This document shows positions 10,668 through 22,575 of a stretch of 64,000 nt of DNA, piece after piece. The position numbers were made by a program, and so were the translations under genes. The notes beneath the pieces were generated by a model. It made no database searches. It was not told the DNA's origin and saw nothing but the letters and a program-made list of their open reading frames with translations. Position 1 is the first letter of the stretch. Each line of letters opens with the position of its first letter. Origin of the DNA: Icerya purchasi (lineage: Eukaryota > Arthropoda > Insecta > Hemiptera > Monophlebidae); contig CM077115.1 in assembly GCA_039619475.1 (NCBI GenBank), positions 41,850,944 through 41,914,943 of the forward strand, read 5' to 3'.

Positions 10668-11626
10668 ATATGTATATATAAAAATATAAAGGAATTGCCC
10701 ATAAATATGTGGAATTTGTGAATGTACCATTTCTTTAGAATTTATAATGATTACTTTTATGTTACAAGAGTGACCCTGATCGCGAATTATTGTTAAAACA
10801 CGTCGGAAATAATGCCATTTTTAGAAGCGAAATAATACGGGCTAATGGTTCCGTCATCGATATCTCGCAGTAATTTGTCAAGGACCTTAACATTATCGCA
10901 ACTGCAATCATCCGAAAGATGTAAAATAATCCAGTGTAACTGAAAATGATCGAGTACCACGAATAAATATTGTTAAAATACAACACCGCGTTTACTTAAA
11001 CTGTCAGAAGCTGTTACAAAATAGTTCGCAGTTCATTTAGTTTTTATTACCATAGGCTACTACTAAACATAAATGATACCAATTTCGACAATTTCAAAAC
11101 TGCACAGATCCCGCAGTCGTGGAAAAAAATACAATAACTGAAATGTGAAATTTCAACAATATCCAACGTGTTTCATCCTTTTTTTCCCCATACCGGGCGA
11201 AAAGTTGTAATGAAATATTTATAACTGCTTGCTTTTTAATATTCCGTATACATGTAATATGTATATACGGAATTCTAATAAGATGGTTCAGAAACGACAA
11301 AAATATTCAGTTAAAATATTCAATAACTTACGAACAGCTTGACACTTATAAACTTCAAATTTGGATCATAAATTACAATTAAAATTCTGTTTAAAACGAT
11401 CTATAACCTCAAGCTAACCGATTACGCTGGGCGCCAAAAAACCATCAAGAATATATAATATGCTATTTAAAACGACATCAAAAATCACCCTTAAAAAATT
11501 ATAACACCAGATAACTCTTTAAAAATGAAACTCAAAATATAAAATAAAATGCAAAAGTCCATTTATAAAATCAAAAAATTACGATTGAAAAATTATTTAA
11601 CCCGCCTTCGCCTCTTTTGGGCCAAA

Positions 11627-11659
<33 letters not shown>

Positions 11660-11895
11660 GGAAGTTCATGTAAATAATAGCCCAAGTAAAAACGTTGGAG
11701 AAACCTAAACGTATTGCAAACATATGCATAAAGTACCGCTTCATAGAAAGAGTATAGCCAAGCTTTTATATTCAGGCCCTTAAGGCGCCGAAAGCTCAAA
11801 AATTTTGAAAAAAATATTTGTTTTCCCGCGCATGCGATATATCGTTGGAAATCTCGCTAATTGTCGGAAACGAAGCCGTAAGTTATTTCCGTAAC
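10668..11895. other. Kinase-gene intron, unclassified
   Basis: AT-rich intron with an A-run at about 11633-11659. A 10-bp inverted motif ATTCCGTATA/TATACGGAAT lies near 11241-11272. Nothing else recognised. Confidence 0.5.
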
Positions 11896-11899
11896 GAAA

Positions 11900-12800
11900 C
11901 TTTTGAAGTTGACGAAAAGTTTAAAAAATGACGTTGCTAATAAAAATTATTTAGGTGACTTGCTAGATCAGTGCAAAATTAGCGTTGCTTTATTCTCTGA
12001 AACGTGGTCAAAAAGTACTTTCGATCTTAATATTACAGGTTTCATCTTACAATTAGTCAGCTTCAACGGAGATGACAGCTATGGAAAAGCTGCTATTTTG
12101 ATTTGAAACGGTATTCATTCCTTCACGCGATATTCGTTTTCCTAATCCATCTTCCTCTTTCCTAATTTAGTCCAAATTTCCATCCCTAACAACCCCTTTC
12201 GTTCTATTAACTTTGTCACCACCTACATCTCCTTCTAATTTTTATCTTCACTCAAAGAGAACTGTAAACGCTAAGTTTAGAAGCAAACACTATCATATCC
12301 CTCAGCAATTTTTCTTCTCTCATACAGCCTAAATTTTTTCATACTTCTGTATCTTTCCAAAACTAACTTTTTCAATTCCGCTTTACTGTTATCTCTTCCT
12401 GACGTCTGCGTTAAGAGGAATCTTAAGTCTCATTATCAGCCATTCACTCAATCGATTACTTTTGATTTTTCTTTATCCTCCCCTCCATACTAGTCTTTAT
12501 CAGAAAATAGATCTCTATATGAAATTCATTATATTTCATCGTGCCGTTATTTCTACCGATAAAGGGACCCTGATGCGGTTGCTGCTTCCTTTGTTTTTCA
12601 TTTCCATAATTATTCAAGCTTCTCTCTTGCTGCTTCATCTTTACGGTTGAACTTACAACGATATTTTATGCAATTATTTTTATTTCTTTTTCTTCCGTCT
12701 TTTCTGATAAATTTCTTTTAAAATCTGTCTTCAAAAGAGCTCCACTACCGCTGCCTTCTTTTGAGAACTTTTTATTCGTCATATTCGCAGTCTAATTCAT
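11900..12800 (+). pseudogene. I-clade LINE relic, endonuclease part
   Basis: Plus-strand remnant. The open frame 11903-12106 reads VANKNYLGDLLDQCKISVALFSETWSKS and continues to GKAAILI, the start of the LINE endonuclease domain (pattern ...ISETW...GYGG-AI-I). A pyrimidine-rich stretch with many stops then runs to about 12800, in which serine/leucine-rich peptides such as PNNPFRSINFVT can be followed across frames. The strong C/T bias of the coding strand matches the I-clade copies at 20.5, 37.6, 52.6 and 59.7 kb, so I infer the same family. It ends before any RT catalytic motif. Confidence 0.6.
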
Positions 12801-12819
12801 AATTTATCCCTGCTTCATT

Positions 12820-13260
12820 CATTGCCGTCGATAGTTGTAGCAATGCCAGTTTCACATTGGAAGAAGTACAGACCAAATGATTCCGCGAGACCAAAATGTA
12901 CAGCAAACAGTAACTTTCTCGGGATGTATTTGGAGCTGGTGTATCCACGTGGATTGGCATCGTCCCAAATACAACAATTTTGTTTGTTCACATATTCATT
13001 TATCTAAAAATGGGCCTTGTCGTTAAAGATGATTTTTTTTGGCGAAATTTGGGTCAAATTCTAACTGCTCCAGAGCCCAGTCAGCGAACACATGCAGTTG
13101 TTTATGGTCGTTTACCTTAAGCTCCTAGGACATTTGGATTTTATACAAGTACAATCTGAAGTTTCCACGCAAAATTCACTAAGCAGAAGTAGCAGAAAAG
13201 CCAAATTTTTGTGAACGACGAGAAATTAGCTATTTCGAGTTTTCCCGTGAGTGATGTTTT
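12820..13260 (-). pseudogene. DDE transposase relic (Tc1/mariner-like superfamily)
   Basis: Minus-strand remnant. Across frames the peptide KVNDHKQLHVFADWALEQLE and its continuation to DPNFAKK is followed by degraded equivalents of the IFSDEAHF and NGYVNKQNCR blocks (here ICEQTKLLYLG), then PEKVTVCC. This order belongs to a transposase family common in insect genomes whose proteins also carry a DUF4817-type helix-turn-helix. The catalytic Asp region is destroyed by stops. No terminal repeats located. Confidence 0.55.
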
Positions 13261-13414
13261 CAGCAGACCTTGTGTTTTGGTGATTTACAAATATTTGCTG
13301 ATTATTTAATGAACCAGGATAATCGAAATTTCTCCTTCATGGCTACTTCAGAAAATAATAGAAAGCTCTTAATATTATCAGGTGTTGATGTAAACTCGAG
13401 GAAGTACCGATATA

Positions 13415-13697
13415 GATATTGCTCATAACGACTGTTATATACAACGCTAGTGTAAACGCAAAATTACACTTGAAACTGATCGTAATCGTTTGTTATTGCA
13501 ACACAAATACAGTCCCGTGAGTGTCTGCCTACACTAACTAGCGCGCATATGGTGGTTTGCCATTACCTTCCATATGATTCTATTAACGATTAATTTAATT
13601 TAATTTTTGTAATAATTTCTGTCATCGCCTGGTGTCGAACTCAAGACTTCCATAACGGAAGTCCAGTGCTCTAGCAACTAGGTTATCGCGACGAAAT
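13415..13697 (-). repeat. tRNA-derived SINE, copy 1
   Basis: On the minus strand the right part (13694-13621) is tRNA-like: GATAACCTAGTTGCTAGAGC resembles the A box and GAGTTCGACACC the B box of a pol III promoter. The body then passes ATGGCAAACCACC, a phrase common in insect SINEs, and ends near 13415. Three further copies share body blocks at 18.6, 25.0 and 51.2 kb, all in the same orientation. No target duplication was resolved. Confidence 0.65.
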
Positions 13698-13911
13698 TAT
13701 GTCTTCAATTAACGCAATTTTTCTTTTTAACAATGATATATTTTTTCAGATATATTTAGTACAATTTCTTTTTAGCAACTGTTCAGATTTTATTTAGTTT
13801 CCTGTAATTTTTTCCCCAAAATTTTACATATTTTAAGACAAATGGTCAAAATATACGCAATATCAACTAACGTTTCAATTCATAAAGTATAGACGTACAC
13901 ACACATACAGA

Positions 13912-13913
<2 letters not shown>

Positions 13914-13945
<32 letters not shown>
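13914..13945. repeat. (TA)n microsatellite
   Basis: About 16 TA units. An AGATCT motif lies on each side. Confidence 0.9.
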
Positions 13946-13947
<2 letters not shown>

Positions 13948-14029
13948 ATCTTATCTATTTTGGTATATAAAAACATCGAAAGGTACTAGGGGGGCTTGTA
14001 CCACACTGTACATTCAGTTAATATGAATT

Positions 14030-14960
14030 AGCATGGTTGAACGTGGACTCAACGCAGTTCTGAACGAGCGTAGCAGTTTGTAATGACATAAATAAGCGGA
14101 TATTATGGCAGTGTCGGAATACCGAAAAACGGGCGATCATTAATGTACTTTATTTCCATTTTTGGAACCTTACGCTACCGTTAATGTTACCAAAATAAAT
14201 TTCGGGCTTTCACGGTGCCTAATAGAAGCACTATAGAAAAGGAATCGCTGACTAAACAAATAAAAGCGCGCTATATCGACAAAACTCAATGAAATTTTTG
14301 TAAAGTAAATCCTTTCGACATCGTTCCACTTCTCATTATGGTCTTAAATCATTGGAATCACGTGTTAATAGTAGCGCAGTGTGGTTGAAAGCACCTGATC
14401 GCGAGCGTTGTTAAAAATGATGTAAGTGATTTGTAAGCTTGATACGCCAGAATAGTATTTAGGTTTTATACAACGTGTTTTTCAACGATGAAGCAATACT
14501 CTATTGCACAGGACACATTAATGCGCAGAATTAATGATGCCGGTCAAGAGAGAATTATCACATTCTCAAGACAACAGTTTTTACTCGTCGTTTGGAGCAC
14601 GTTATCACTGAAACGATTATGAAACCATTCTTTCTTACGATAATGGTAACAATGGCGGTGTACCGTGATATAATATTCCAGTTCGTTGCATTATTAAAGG
14701 CGAAAGGGCTCTACTCTTGGTTTCAACAGGGTAGGGTGCGCCTGTAGACATTAAAGTTATAGAAAAATATTTGTTGATGAAAGAGTGACCAGATTTTGAC
14801 CTCCAAATAGTTTAATACTGCCTTTACGTGACTTTTTTTTTTTGGACACATTTACAGAATATCGTATTCAGGAGTTCGTTACGTGAATGGAGAGAAGCTG
14901 AAGCATAGATTTATGCATGAAATTAAAGCTGCACGTCAGAAACTTTAGTATTCTCGCATT
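14030..14960 (+). pseudogene. DDE transposase relic, mariner-like
   Basis: Plus-strand remnant read in shifting frames: AFTVPNRSTI near 14206 (an HTH-domain phrase of this group), FQQG and GAPVDI near 14730 (family FQQDGAPAHF), a PDFDL block and PLRDFFFFGHIY near 14820-14855 (family SPDLTPLDFFLWG). It ends LKHRFMHEIKAARQKL. These are the third-catalytic-residue and C-terminal regions of a DDE transposase. Multiple stops and frame changes make it inactive. Confidence 0.5.
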
Positions 14961-15982
14961 TTGTTTAAAACAAAGAGAATATTTTTAATATTTTCTATGA
15001 TGTTTTTCGTAATATTCTTGACATAATTGTAATTAGAAATTAATTTATTCATATATTTGTTTTCTTAGGTTGAATAAAATTTGAATGTCCAAGAAGGTTT
15101 CACCTAGATGAGGTCAAAGGATCGAGTTATATATATATATATATGTATGTATGTATGCGTATGGGGTCGCCCTCCTTCGAGTGCGGTCGCTTAGGCATGA
15201 ATCTTTAGGGCGTGGATCGTTCGGACGGTAGCGAACGAGGGTTTTTACTCTTAAGTTGTAATATCGTATATATTTCTCGCCCAGCATTAACATAAATGTG
15301 TTCATTTATGTGTTTAAAAATTTTTGTGCCTTTATTTTTGTTTTTCTTGGTACTTTTTTGAAACCTAGGTAGCTTCGTCAAAGAATTAAATATATAATTA
15401 AAATTATAGATAACAGAAGAAATTTCAATAAAAACGTATCCTCAAATAAACTTGCTAGATACGAATGAAAAAGAAAATATAACGAATATATATTAGAAGC
15501 AAATTCAATCCAGTTATGTTACACTTTAAATAACGCAGAGTTGATGGTTTGTAATTTTTTAAATATGGCTGACTATACTTCAAAAAAAAATGAAAAGAAC
15601 CGATTTTGACGATTATTAATATTAATCATCTTCATCCGTTTCGTATTACTAATGCTAACGGAACGCTTAAATTTACATCGCAAAAGTGTCTGTTTATTTG
15701 TATTTCACCTCGAAGTCGTTATTTCGAAGCAGTAAAAAACATTTAAAAAAAATAAATAACCAAATAAAATAACGTAAAATATGTATCAGTTTTTTGGATA
15801 TTTAAAAAGAAAAAAGGTAGCATTTACCGTTCACCACACAGAGAGTGACTCAGTTACTAAAATTAAACTTGCGTAATATTCAAAGACAAACAAATGTGGG
15901 CAGTTTTAAATGGTGTCTATAAATCCTGTTTTTCTCGTGGAACTAGTAATTTGGTGCGGAGGGAGATGTAGAATAAAGTTGG

Positions 15983-16013
<31 letters not shown>

Positions 16014-17901
16014 TCCCGTAAAAAGTACAGCTTAACCGAGAATTATGGTCGTCGTTTGTTGAATTGTTTGTTTTATTAAATTGATGACGCATACAAAATT
16101 GATAAAAAACATCTTGATACAAGGGAATTAACTGTTCTCAATCTAACATGTTCTTTCGACTGCGCGGTGATTTAATTTTTTCGAAGTATTTTATTTGCAT
16201 TCAAGCCTTAAATTAAATTTCTAAATACGGAAAACAGAACACCTAAACAGAATAGTACGCAATAATTTGATTGTTTCTATGCAGTTTATTTTATATATGT
16301 AATACATAAAACTAAGTTTAAGGAACGACTCCGACGATTTTGATGAAATACCACAAATTAGAAGTTTTTAAGGTTCAGCGATTGTTTAAATTTTATCGTT
16401 GAGAAAATTCTAGAAACGAGCGATTTTAAAAGGCTCGTTTTAGTTATTATCGAATTTTTAGCCTTATTAAAAAGTAAGCAAAATGCTTACTTATATAGCG
16501 TGGTATTTGAAAATAGATAAAGGCATCATGTTCCGCGATGAAATATATTCGCATTAATGCTTTACAAAACGGATTTAAATATTACGTCAATTCCAAAATG
16601 TATACAGAACGTCGGTCATGGAGTTATATACAAATGATAATTTTTGTTATAATATTTCTAATTTTATATATTTTTATAACATGAGAATACTTTGGGCAAT
16701 GTACAAACGAATAATGCAATGTACACCAAAATGTAGCTCTCGCGTGTCATACGCGTATTAACTGCTAAATGTTCAACTTACTAATTCCCATTGATTGCTT
16801 TGCAAGTTCAGATCCGAACAAAACTCCATTAATATATGTATGTATTATTTAATGAACAATTCTTGTATATACATATAATATTTGTAACTAAGTTCTGAAA
16901 ATGGCTTTAACTTTTTTTTTTTGTCTTGATAGTATTGCCGATTAAACTCCTGTATTTTTAGGGGTTAATAAAAAGTAAATTTAACAATTCACTTATTTAC
17001 CGTGCTGATATAAATTTGTTCACGATATTTACACGTCAATTTTAACTATTGCGCAAACTAAAATAGACTTTCAAAATTGAAAAATTAGAGTTACGCAATT
17101 GTAACTTTCGTGTATTTCGTGCGTATTATAAATGTTTATGAAACTCATGAATTCTTTAACGGAATAAATTCGAGCAAAGCTCTCTGTTATCGGGTACTTT
17201 TCATATTTTTACATGTGTATGTTTTTTCTATAGGACGCGAGGGGGTAGATATTTTTTCTCATGGACAACATCGCAAGATGTTTTTCGCAAATGCTTTTGG
17301 AATTAAACTTAGAAAGAAGAAAAACATAGAGCACACTCATTCATTGTTAGAATACTGCGTAATGATTTAATTTTTATTAGGTAATTTAATACAGTTTCGT
17401 ATAATTTAGTATTCATTCGATATACAATTTATGCATCAGTGTTTTCGCGTTATGTGCTATTAAATTTTCTTAATCCTTTTTTTTTCTTTTTTTCCCTTAA
17501 AAGACCCTACCATAAGATGATCCGAATACTTTCGTTTGCATGACGAAAGGTACGTGTCGTCGATTTTTTGTTATTACTTCGGAATTTGTCCACGATTCTA
17601 TTATACGCATGTCGCATTTCACCTTCACTCTAAAAACGTGTTGTACTTTAAAAGAAAAAAAGTAAAAGAAACATAAAAGAGGCGAGGATTTAAAACCTAA
17701 ACTACCGACAAAATAGATGAAAGAAAAAAAGGAAGAAATAGCAAAATGTATGAGGTGGAAGTATTTGATGAAAATCTTCAACGAAGAGAAGATGACCGAA
17801 ATTACGCATTGGTTGATAGATAAAGGGTACGAAAGGGGAACCAATCATTAAAAATCTATCAAGGATAAAAATTAGATAAAGAAGAAACTTGTTTTACTTA
17901 C
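14961..17901. other. Kinase-gene intron, unclassified
   Basis: Intron up to the N-terminal exon. It holds a (TA)n tract (15128-15144) abutting a GC-richer patch of about 90 bp (15150-15240, GGGTCGCCCTCCTTCGAG) of unknown origin, a 9-bp hairpin ACATAAATG/CATTTATGT (near 15291-15312) and an A-run (15988-16013). No coding region recognised. Confidence 0.5.
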
Positions 17902-18098
17902 TCCAAACGCAGAATGCCTCTTCGACCGCCCTTTCGTTTGGTCGTTCAGTAAGAAGACTTCCGACTTCGGTCTGACTGTCCTTTTCCCCCTTAAAATTAC
18001 TCGTGTTTCTTCGCAGATATCTTCATCCAGTAGTTTCGAATCGGACGATATTGACAATTGCCGTTTCACTAAGTCATTTTCGCTAATTTTGTTCCAGT
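17902..18098 (-). CDS. Eip63E: CDK14/PFTAIRE-type kinase, N-terminal coding exon
   Basis: Coding exon of a cyclin-dependent kinase of the PFTAIRE group, read on the minus strand. It starts after a TTTTAG acceptor with two bases completing a split codon and encodes 65 residues beginning WNKISEND. It ends in KRHSAFG at a perfect GTAAGT donor, in phase with the next exon ([11 protein letters not shown]). The segment is basic and serine-rich (SISSDSK, RPKSEVFL), as is the regulatory N-terminal region ahead of the kinase domain in this family. The order SAFG then GDSPFGK with a tyrosine and glycine loop after it matches my memory of fly Eip63E. The kinase is known to work with cyclin Y at the membrane; nothing here shows that directly. 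The upstream exon must end with one codon base; I could not find it to the right. Confidence 0.9.
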
Positions 18099-18600
18099 CT
18101 AAAACAAAAACAAAAAATAAATAAATAAATAATAATTTCCATAAATTTATCCGAATAAATTCGCTTTTCTTATTCAAAATGCTGTAAATATATAAAAAAA
18201 AAATTGTAATCAAACTGTACAGGATAGCACGTATATTAACAGATTTAAAAAGTTCTCGATTCGTTCTTATACGTAAAATATTTTTCCGCCGGTAACAGTT
18301 CTGATTTTTTCCCCTACATTATCGTACTCCAGTTGTTTTATCGATCATTCTGTAAGAGACACAGTAATGCGCTCCACACATTACTAATTTTTAATAGACG
18401 TGAGAAATTAATGAAAGAAGCCTAATATATTGTCCCCGTTTGCTCGATACATGAAAATAATGCTGCAAATGAAATACATTTCTGGTAATATGACGAGTTT
18501 CAGTTGGAAATTCTACGCTTTTTAAATTTGTCGACGAGCCGTTTTATTAATTATCACCACCTTACACAAGTGTACTAGCCGCTCCGAACATCGTGATTAC
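18099..18600. other. Kinase-gene 5' intron start
   Basis: Intron sequence 5' of the first recognised exon. I searched the minus strand for an upstream exon ending in one spare codon base and saw no convincing one. Confidence 0.5.
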
Positions 18601-18609
18601 CTAGTTGTA

Positions 18610-18880
18610 CAGCTGTATTCGTGACAATATTCCACATACAATAGAAATCTGTATGAAAAATTACACTTGAGACATTGAAGTTCAATCGCTATATAAATGC
18701 AATCTCAAGTATGCACGCGTCTATGCACCGACATATCCATAATGATGATATGCGTGTTTGCCACTATCTTTCATGCGACTATTAGCAATTATTTCGTTTT
18801 AAGTAATTTTTATTCATCGAATATTCAGGGGCCCCGATGCGCGGTAGTCCAACTGTTCTAGCTGCTTGGCAATCGTTTAT
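18610..18880 (-). repeat. tRNA-derived SINE, copy 2 (degraded)
   Basis: Minus strand. A degraded tRNA-like head (GATTGCCAAGCAGCTAGAAC, then TTGGACTACC) is followed by a body with TTGCTAATAGTCGCATGAAAG and GTGGCAAACACGCATA and by TTACACTTGAGACATTG's reverse partner. It aligns block by block with the copy at 13415-13697. Confidence 0.5.
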
Positions 18881-18884
18881 AAGT

Positions 18885-20226
18885 GGTTTTTTGATGTGTT
18901 AAAAGAATTTTCCTGATTTTAATAATGTCTGTGCCATTTTTTCCGGGCGAGTGTAACATGAAAGCCTTATAGGTTTAATCTGCAATTTTTTTTATCACCC
19001 TTACAAGGCATGTGTAAATTACATAGTAAAATAATAATAATAATAATAATAATAATAGTAATAAAAAAAAAACTCCTACAGAAATCAAAATACAATTGAA
19101 ATTGAAAATTATCACTTTTTTTTTGACAACTTTTACATTCTAACGGGGACAATGATACGCCTACTCTCTTCCCTATATTTTTCATCGTCTCGATAAACTT
19201 CATTCTTTTACATAACAAATTCACACAAAAAATTCCACAGTAACATCAAGTTCCGAGAATACTTCGTTAGTGCTTCTTTTATATTTCTCCAGCAACCACT
19301 CAGAATCATTCAGCCTATCCAATTTCTGTTTCGTATATTGTTCAATTATTTGCTTTCTTACCAGCCTGTAATGTTTATTTCCTTCGCTCGCCACACTTTA
19401 ACAAATACCCAATTATTTTCGATTCCAAAAGTAGGTACGCTTCAAGTTTTTTTTTCATACTCGTACGATTTCATTGTTTTTATCTTATTCGCAACCTTCT
19501 TCTCACGTACTCTATTCCTTTTTAGATATTTCTAATGTATCCCTCTTATCGCGTAGGAAATAACGAAGAAATTAGATAATAGAATTATTATTGGCACGTT
19601 CTTGTTTTGTTTTTTTTATTATTTATTAATTTTTTTTAGCCCAGCATCTAAATCATGCATCCACTTTCAACACAGATGTAAGCTGAAACTAACCTTTTTA
19701 TTTTAAACATACGAGATAAAAAACAAACCCACGATCGTACATCGATCGAAAAAACAAAAAGAAAAAAAATTTAGCTCTCAACACGTATCATATAAACCGC
19801 AATATCATAATGAACTATGGGCCTGGCAACTAAAACCTGGTCCTCACAACAAAGCAAATACTGAACATTATACGGAAGAATAAGGAATCCCCGAAAAATA
19901 CATCTCTGCGCTTGTCAAATAATTTACAACAAAATAATAAATGCCCTTCGAGAGTAACTAATCATATTATGGCACAAATCAGATTTGACGTTTGACTTCG
20001 AAAATTTTGCGAAATTCGTGTATGTCCTACACGAAGACGACGGATCAAAGCCACTGATTTCCTCCTAATGAAGCCTCCAGGGATAGATAACGACACATCA
20101 TAATACTATGGTATTGACAGATAATTGGACTGTACTATAAGGTTTGAGTCATTCTTTATATTTATCCATTCTAATGTTCCAAAATAAATCTTTTCGTTAC
20201 ATGTAGCAATTTCATCGAATTGTGTT
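18885..20226. other. Intron or flank, unclassified
   Basis: AT-rich. It holds an (AAT)n microsatellite at about 19031-19058. Nothing else recognised. Confidence 0.45.
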
Positions 20227-20515
20227 TTGTTTCCCAAGAAATATCATCACAGACTCTATAATTCGAATGCCTATGCAGAATTATTCTCAAATCCTAACTC
20301 TTATTACCTGACAGTCCAGCTTAATTTCCCGTCTTTTCCACAATTCTACGGCTTTCCTCTTTATAGCCGCTCCGCAATCTCGGCGATTTGTCTGCGCTTC
20401 AATCACATTTTACTCCCATCTCTTTGTTTTTTACCTCTACCCATTGCTTCCCGTTGATTCTTTCTTTATTGATGTTCCTGATCATACTTTCTTTGAGTGT
20501 TCTTCACTATTCTCT
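20227..20515 (+). pseudogene. I-clade LINE fragment, RNase H C-terminal tail
   Basis: Plus-strand fragment. The frame FPQFYGFPLYSRSAIS and its continuation to LRFNHILLPS corresponds to RSLSWFHSIPLSRRSS and LRINHSLLPS of the better copy just downstream, and DHTFFECSS corresponds to its NHIFFECPA. So this is the tail of one copy, cut before its 3' UTR. The next fragment begins within about 10 bp, far upstream in the element, giving a tandem head-to-tail arrangement. Confidence 0.65.
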
Positions 20516-22060
20516 ATAAATCCTGTCTTAAAAGACTTAATCTCCTTAAATCTCTCTCTCCCCTCAGATGGGGAGGCGATCTGTTTATCCTTCTAATTCT
20601 TTTCAAAGCCATCATCCGGTCCAGGCTCGACTATTGTTCCTTTATCTACGGTAATTCCTCCAAGTCTCTCCTCACTGAACTTGACGCGATCCAGAATTCT
20701 TGCCTCCGTTTGTGCATTGGAGCCTTGAAATCCTCCCCCATTCCCGCAGTTCTATCAGAGTCGGTTGCCCAACCACTGTGTTTATTCGCCTTTTTCAGCT
20801 TGGGTATCGCTTCTTAATTAAACGGCTTCCCATCTCCTCGTCCAAACTTATTTCCTCCTATCTATATATCAAAAACTGCTGGCGTTTTTCTCCTCATAAA
20901 ATCCCAATCCTGTCGCTCATTGCTACCCGTCTTTCTAATTTTTCTCCTGTTGTCCTTTCCTACAACACTCTCCCGTACTTCTTTCATGACTTCAATAGCC
21001 TATGGCAGCCCATCAAATTTTCCTCTCTCCCACTTCGAGCCAATTCCTCCTCTCACGGTGCAGTCAACAATGAATTTTTTCATTTGTTGAATTCCTCTTT
21101 TCCTGCTCATGTATTGATCTTTACTGATGGTTCCAAGAGCGAGGACAGCGTGGGTGGTGCGTTTACTGCTCCGTCGCTTCGACATTCTGAGTCCTTCTGG
21201 CTTCCTTCTTTTTGCTCTATTTTTTCTGCCGAGTCGATCGCCATCCTTCAGGCCATCTCTTATATTTCCTCTTTAAACGATCTTTCCCAATTCCTCATTA
21301 TTTCGGACTCTAAGGGCGTCCTTCAAGCCATATCCTCTCCTCCTTCACATTCCTCTGATAATATTATTCTCTCAATTCGTTCTCTTACCTCCACTTTGCA
21401 GTCATCCCGTTCTATCCTCATTGATTTTTTGTGGGTCCCCAGTCATTCCGGAATTGATGGCAACGATGCAGCCGATTCTTTGGCTCGTTCTGCTGGTCGC
21501 CTTGAATCATTACTCAACCATTTCCCTTTTTCAGATATCCTTTCCTTATCCACCTCCAATCACGCTAGACTTTGGCAGGATATTTATCTCTCCCTATTTT
21601 CTAATCGTCATTCTCATTACCGTTTCATTCAGCCAATTCCTCGTTCCCTGTCTTGGTTCCATTCTATTCCTCTCAGTCGTCGCTCTTCTATTGTCTCCCT
21701 AATTCGTCTCCGGATCAATCATTCTCTCCTCCCTTCCTCTCGCTTTCGATTTGCTCTATCGCCTTCTCCTGATTGTTCTCTCCACGATTGTGATCCTCCT
21801 CGTACATGTGATGCTAATCACATTTTCTTTGAGTGTCCTGCTCTTCGTAACGAAAGCTCCCTTTTATACAGTCAGCTCTTGTCATATTAGGTCTCCCTAC
21901 TCCCTATAACTCTTCCTTTATCCTCTCCTTTCCTTCATCTTCTGTGGTGTCCGCACTGCTGTCCTTTGTTGCGTCCATTTCGGACCGCTTAGTTATTTAG
22001 TTTATTAGCTTAGTTTTCTTGTTGTTGGGTCAATGCCGCTGGCACGCCCAAAAAAAAAAA
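20516..22060 (+). mobile_element. I-clade LINE, 5'-truncated, RT end plus RNase H
   Basis: The best copy of the pyrimidine-rich family. It enters in the RT thumb (SLSPLRWGG, then IRSRLDYCSFIYG), shifts frame once near 20700-20770, and is then open to the stop at 21888-21890. The RNase H domain is complete by eye: IFTDGSK (Asp), SAESIAILQA (Glu), IISDSKGV (Asp) and PSHSGIDGNDAADSLA (Asp). The Cys/His tail CDANHIFFEC ends the protein. A pyrimidine-rich 3' UTR ends GGGTCAATGCCGCTGGCACG and an 11-A tail (22050-22060). EN and most of the RT, including the YxDD motif, are absent. One frameshift in otherwise open sequence suggests moderate age. Confidence 0.85.
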
Positions 22061-22199
22061 CCTTTTATTTATATCGTATTCGTTTTTCCTTTCTTACATC
22101 AATATTTAAAACCTCCAGATAAGTTATCGCTTTGAGTCTGGGTAGTTGTTCTTAGCTGGTTAAAATCATTAATATATATATATATACATATATATGTGT

Positions 22200-22575
22200 A
22201 TATATATAACTCGGCCATTTTGGCCTCGCAATGGGCTGTGCCCCTTGACCCCTCTTGCTTTCATTTCTGTCTCTTTCTCTTGTATAAAATTATCAAAATT
22301 TACAACGTAATTCTTACTGGCATCAACACAAAAAAAAAATAACATAACCACAAAAGTCCTATTCTAACATTTAACTTTCATTATATAAAATTAAGACATT
22401 TTTTCGTTACATTTTTCGTTACATATTTCATTACATAAAATTGTGACATTTTTTAAATAACAATAACAAAAATCCTATAAAATATAACAAACGTTACATA
22501 AAATTTGGAAATTTTTTTGAATGGGGGGTAGCCTAAGAATTACGTTGTAATTAATATATATATATATATAAAAAA
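22200..22575 (+). repeat. Unclassified repeat family, copy 2, in a TA microsatellite
   Basis: Bounded on both sides by TA tracts. It starts AACTCGGCCATTTTGGCC, then GGCTGTGCCCCTTGACCCC, CTGTCTCTTTCTCTT and ACAACGTAATTCTTACTGG. Next come several short units of the form TTACATAAAATTGTGACATT, and it ends at GAATTACGTTGTAATT followed by TA. It has no open frame. It is nearly collinear with 29360-29745 and matches both ends of 10072-10667. Confidence 0.7.

Noticed and set aside
12121..12700. Serine/leucine-rich open frames as secreted or membrane proteins
   Set aside because: They are the pyrimidine-rich coding strand of a decayed I-clade LINE.
13621..13694. A genuine tRNA gene on the minus strand
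   Set aside because: The acceptor stem does not pair and the sequence runs on into a shared SINE body, so it is a tRNA-derived SINE head.
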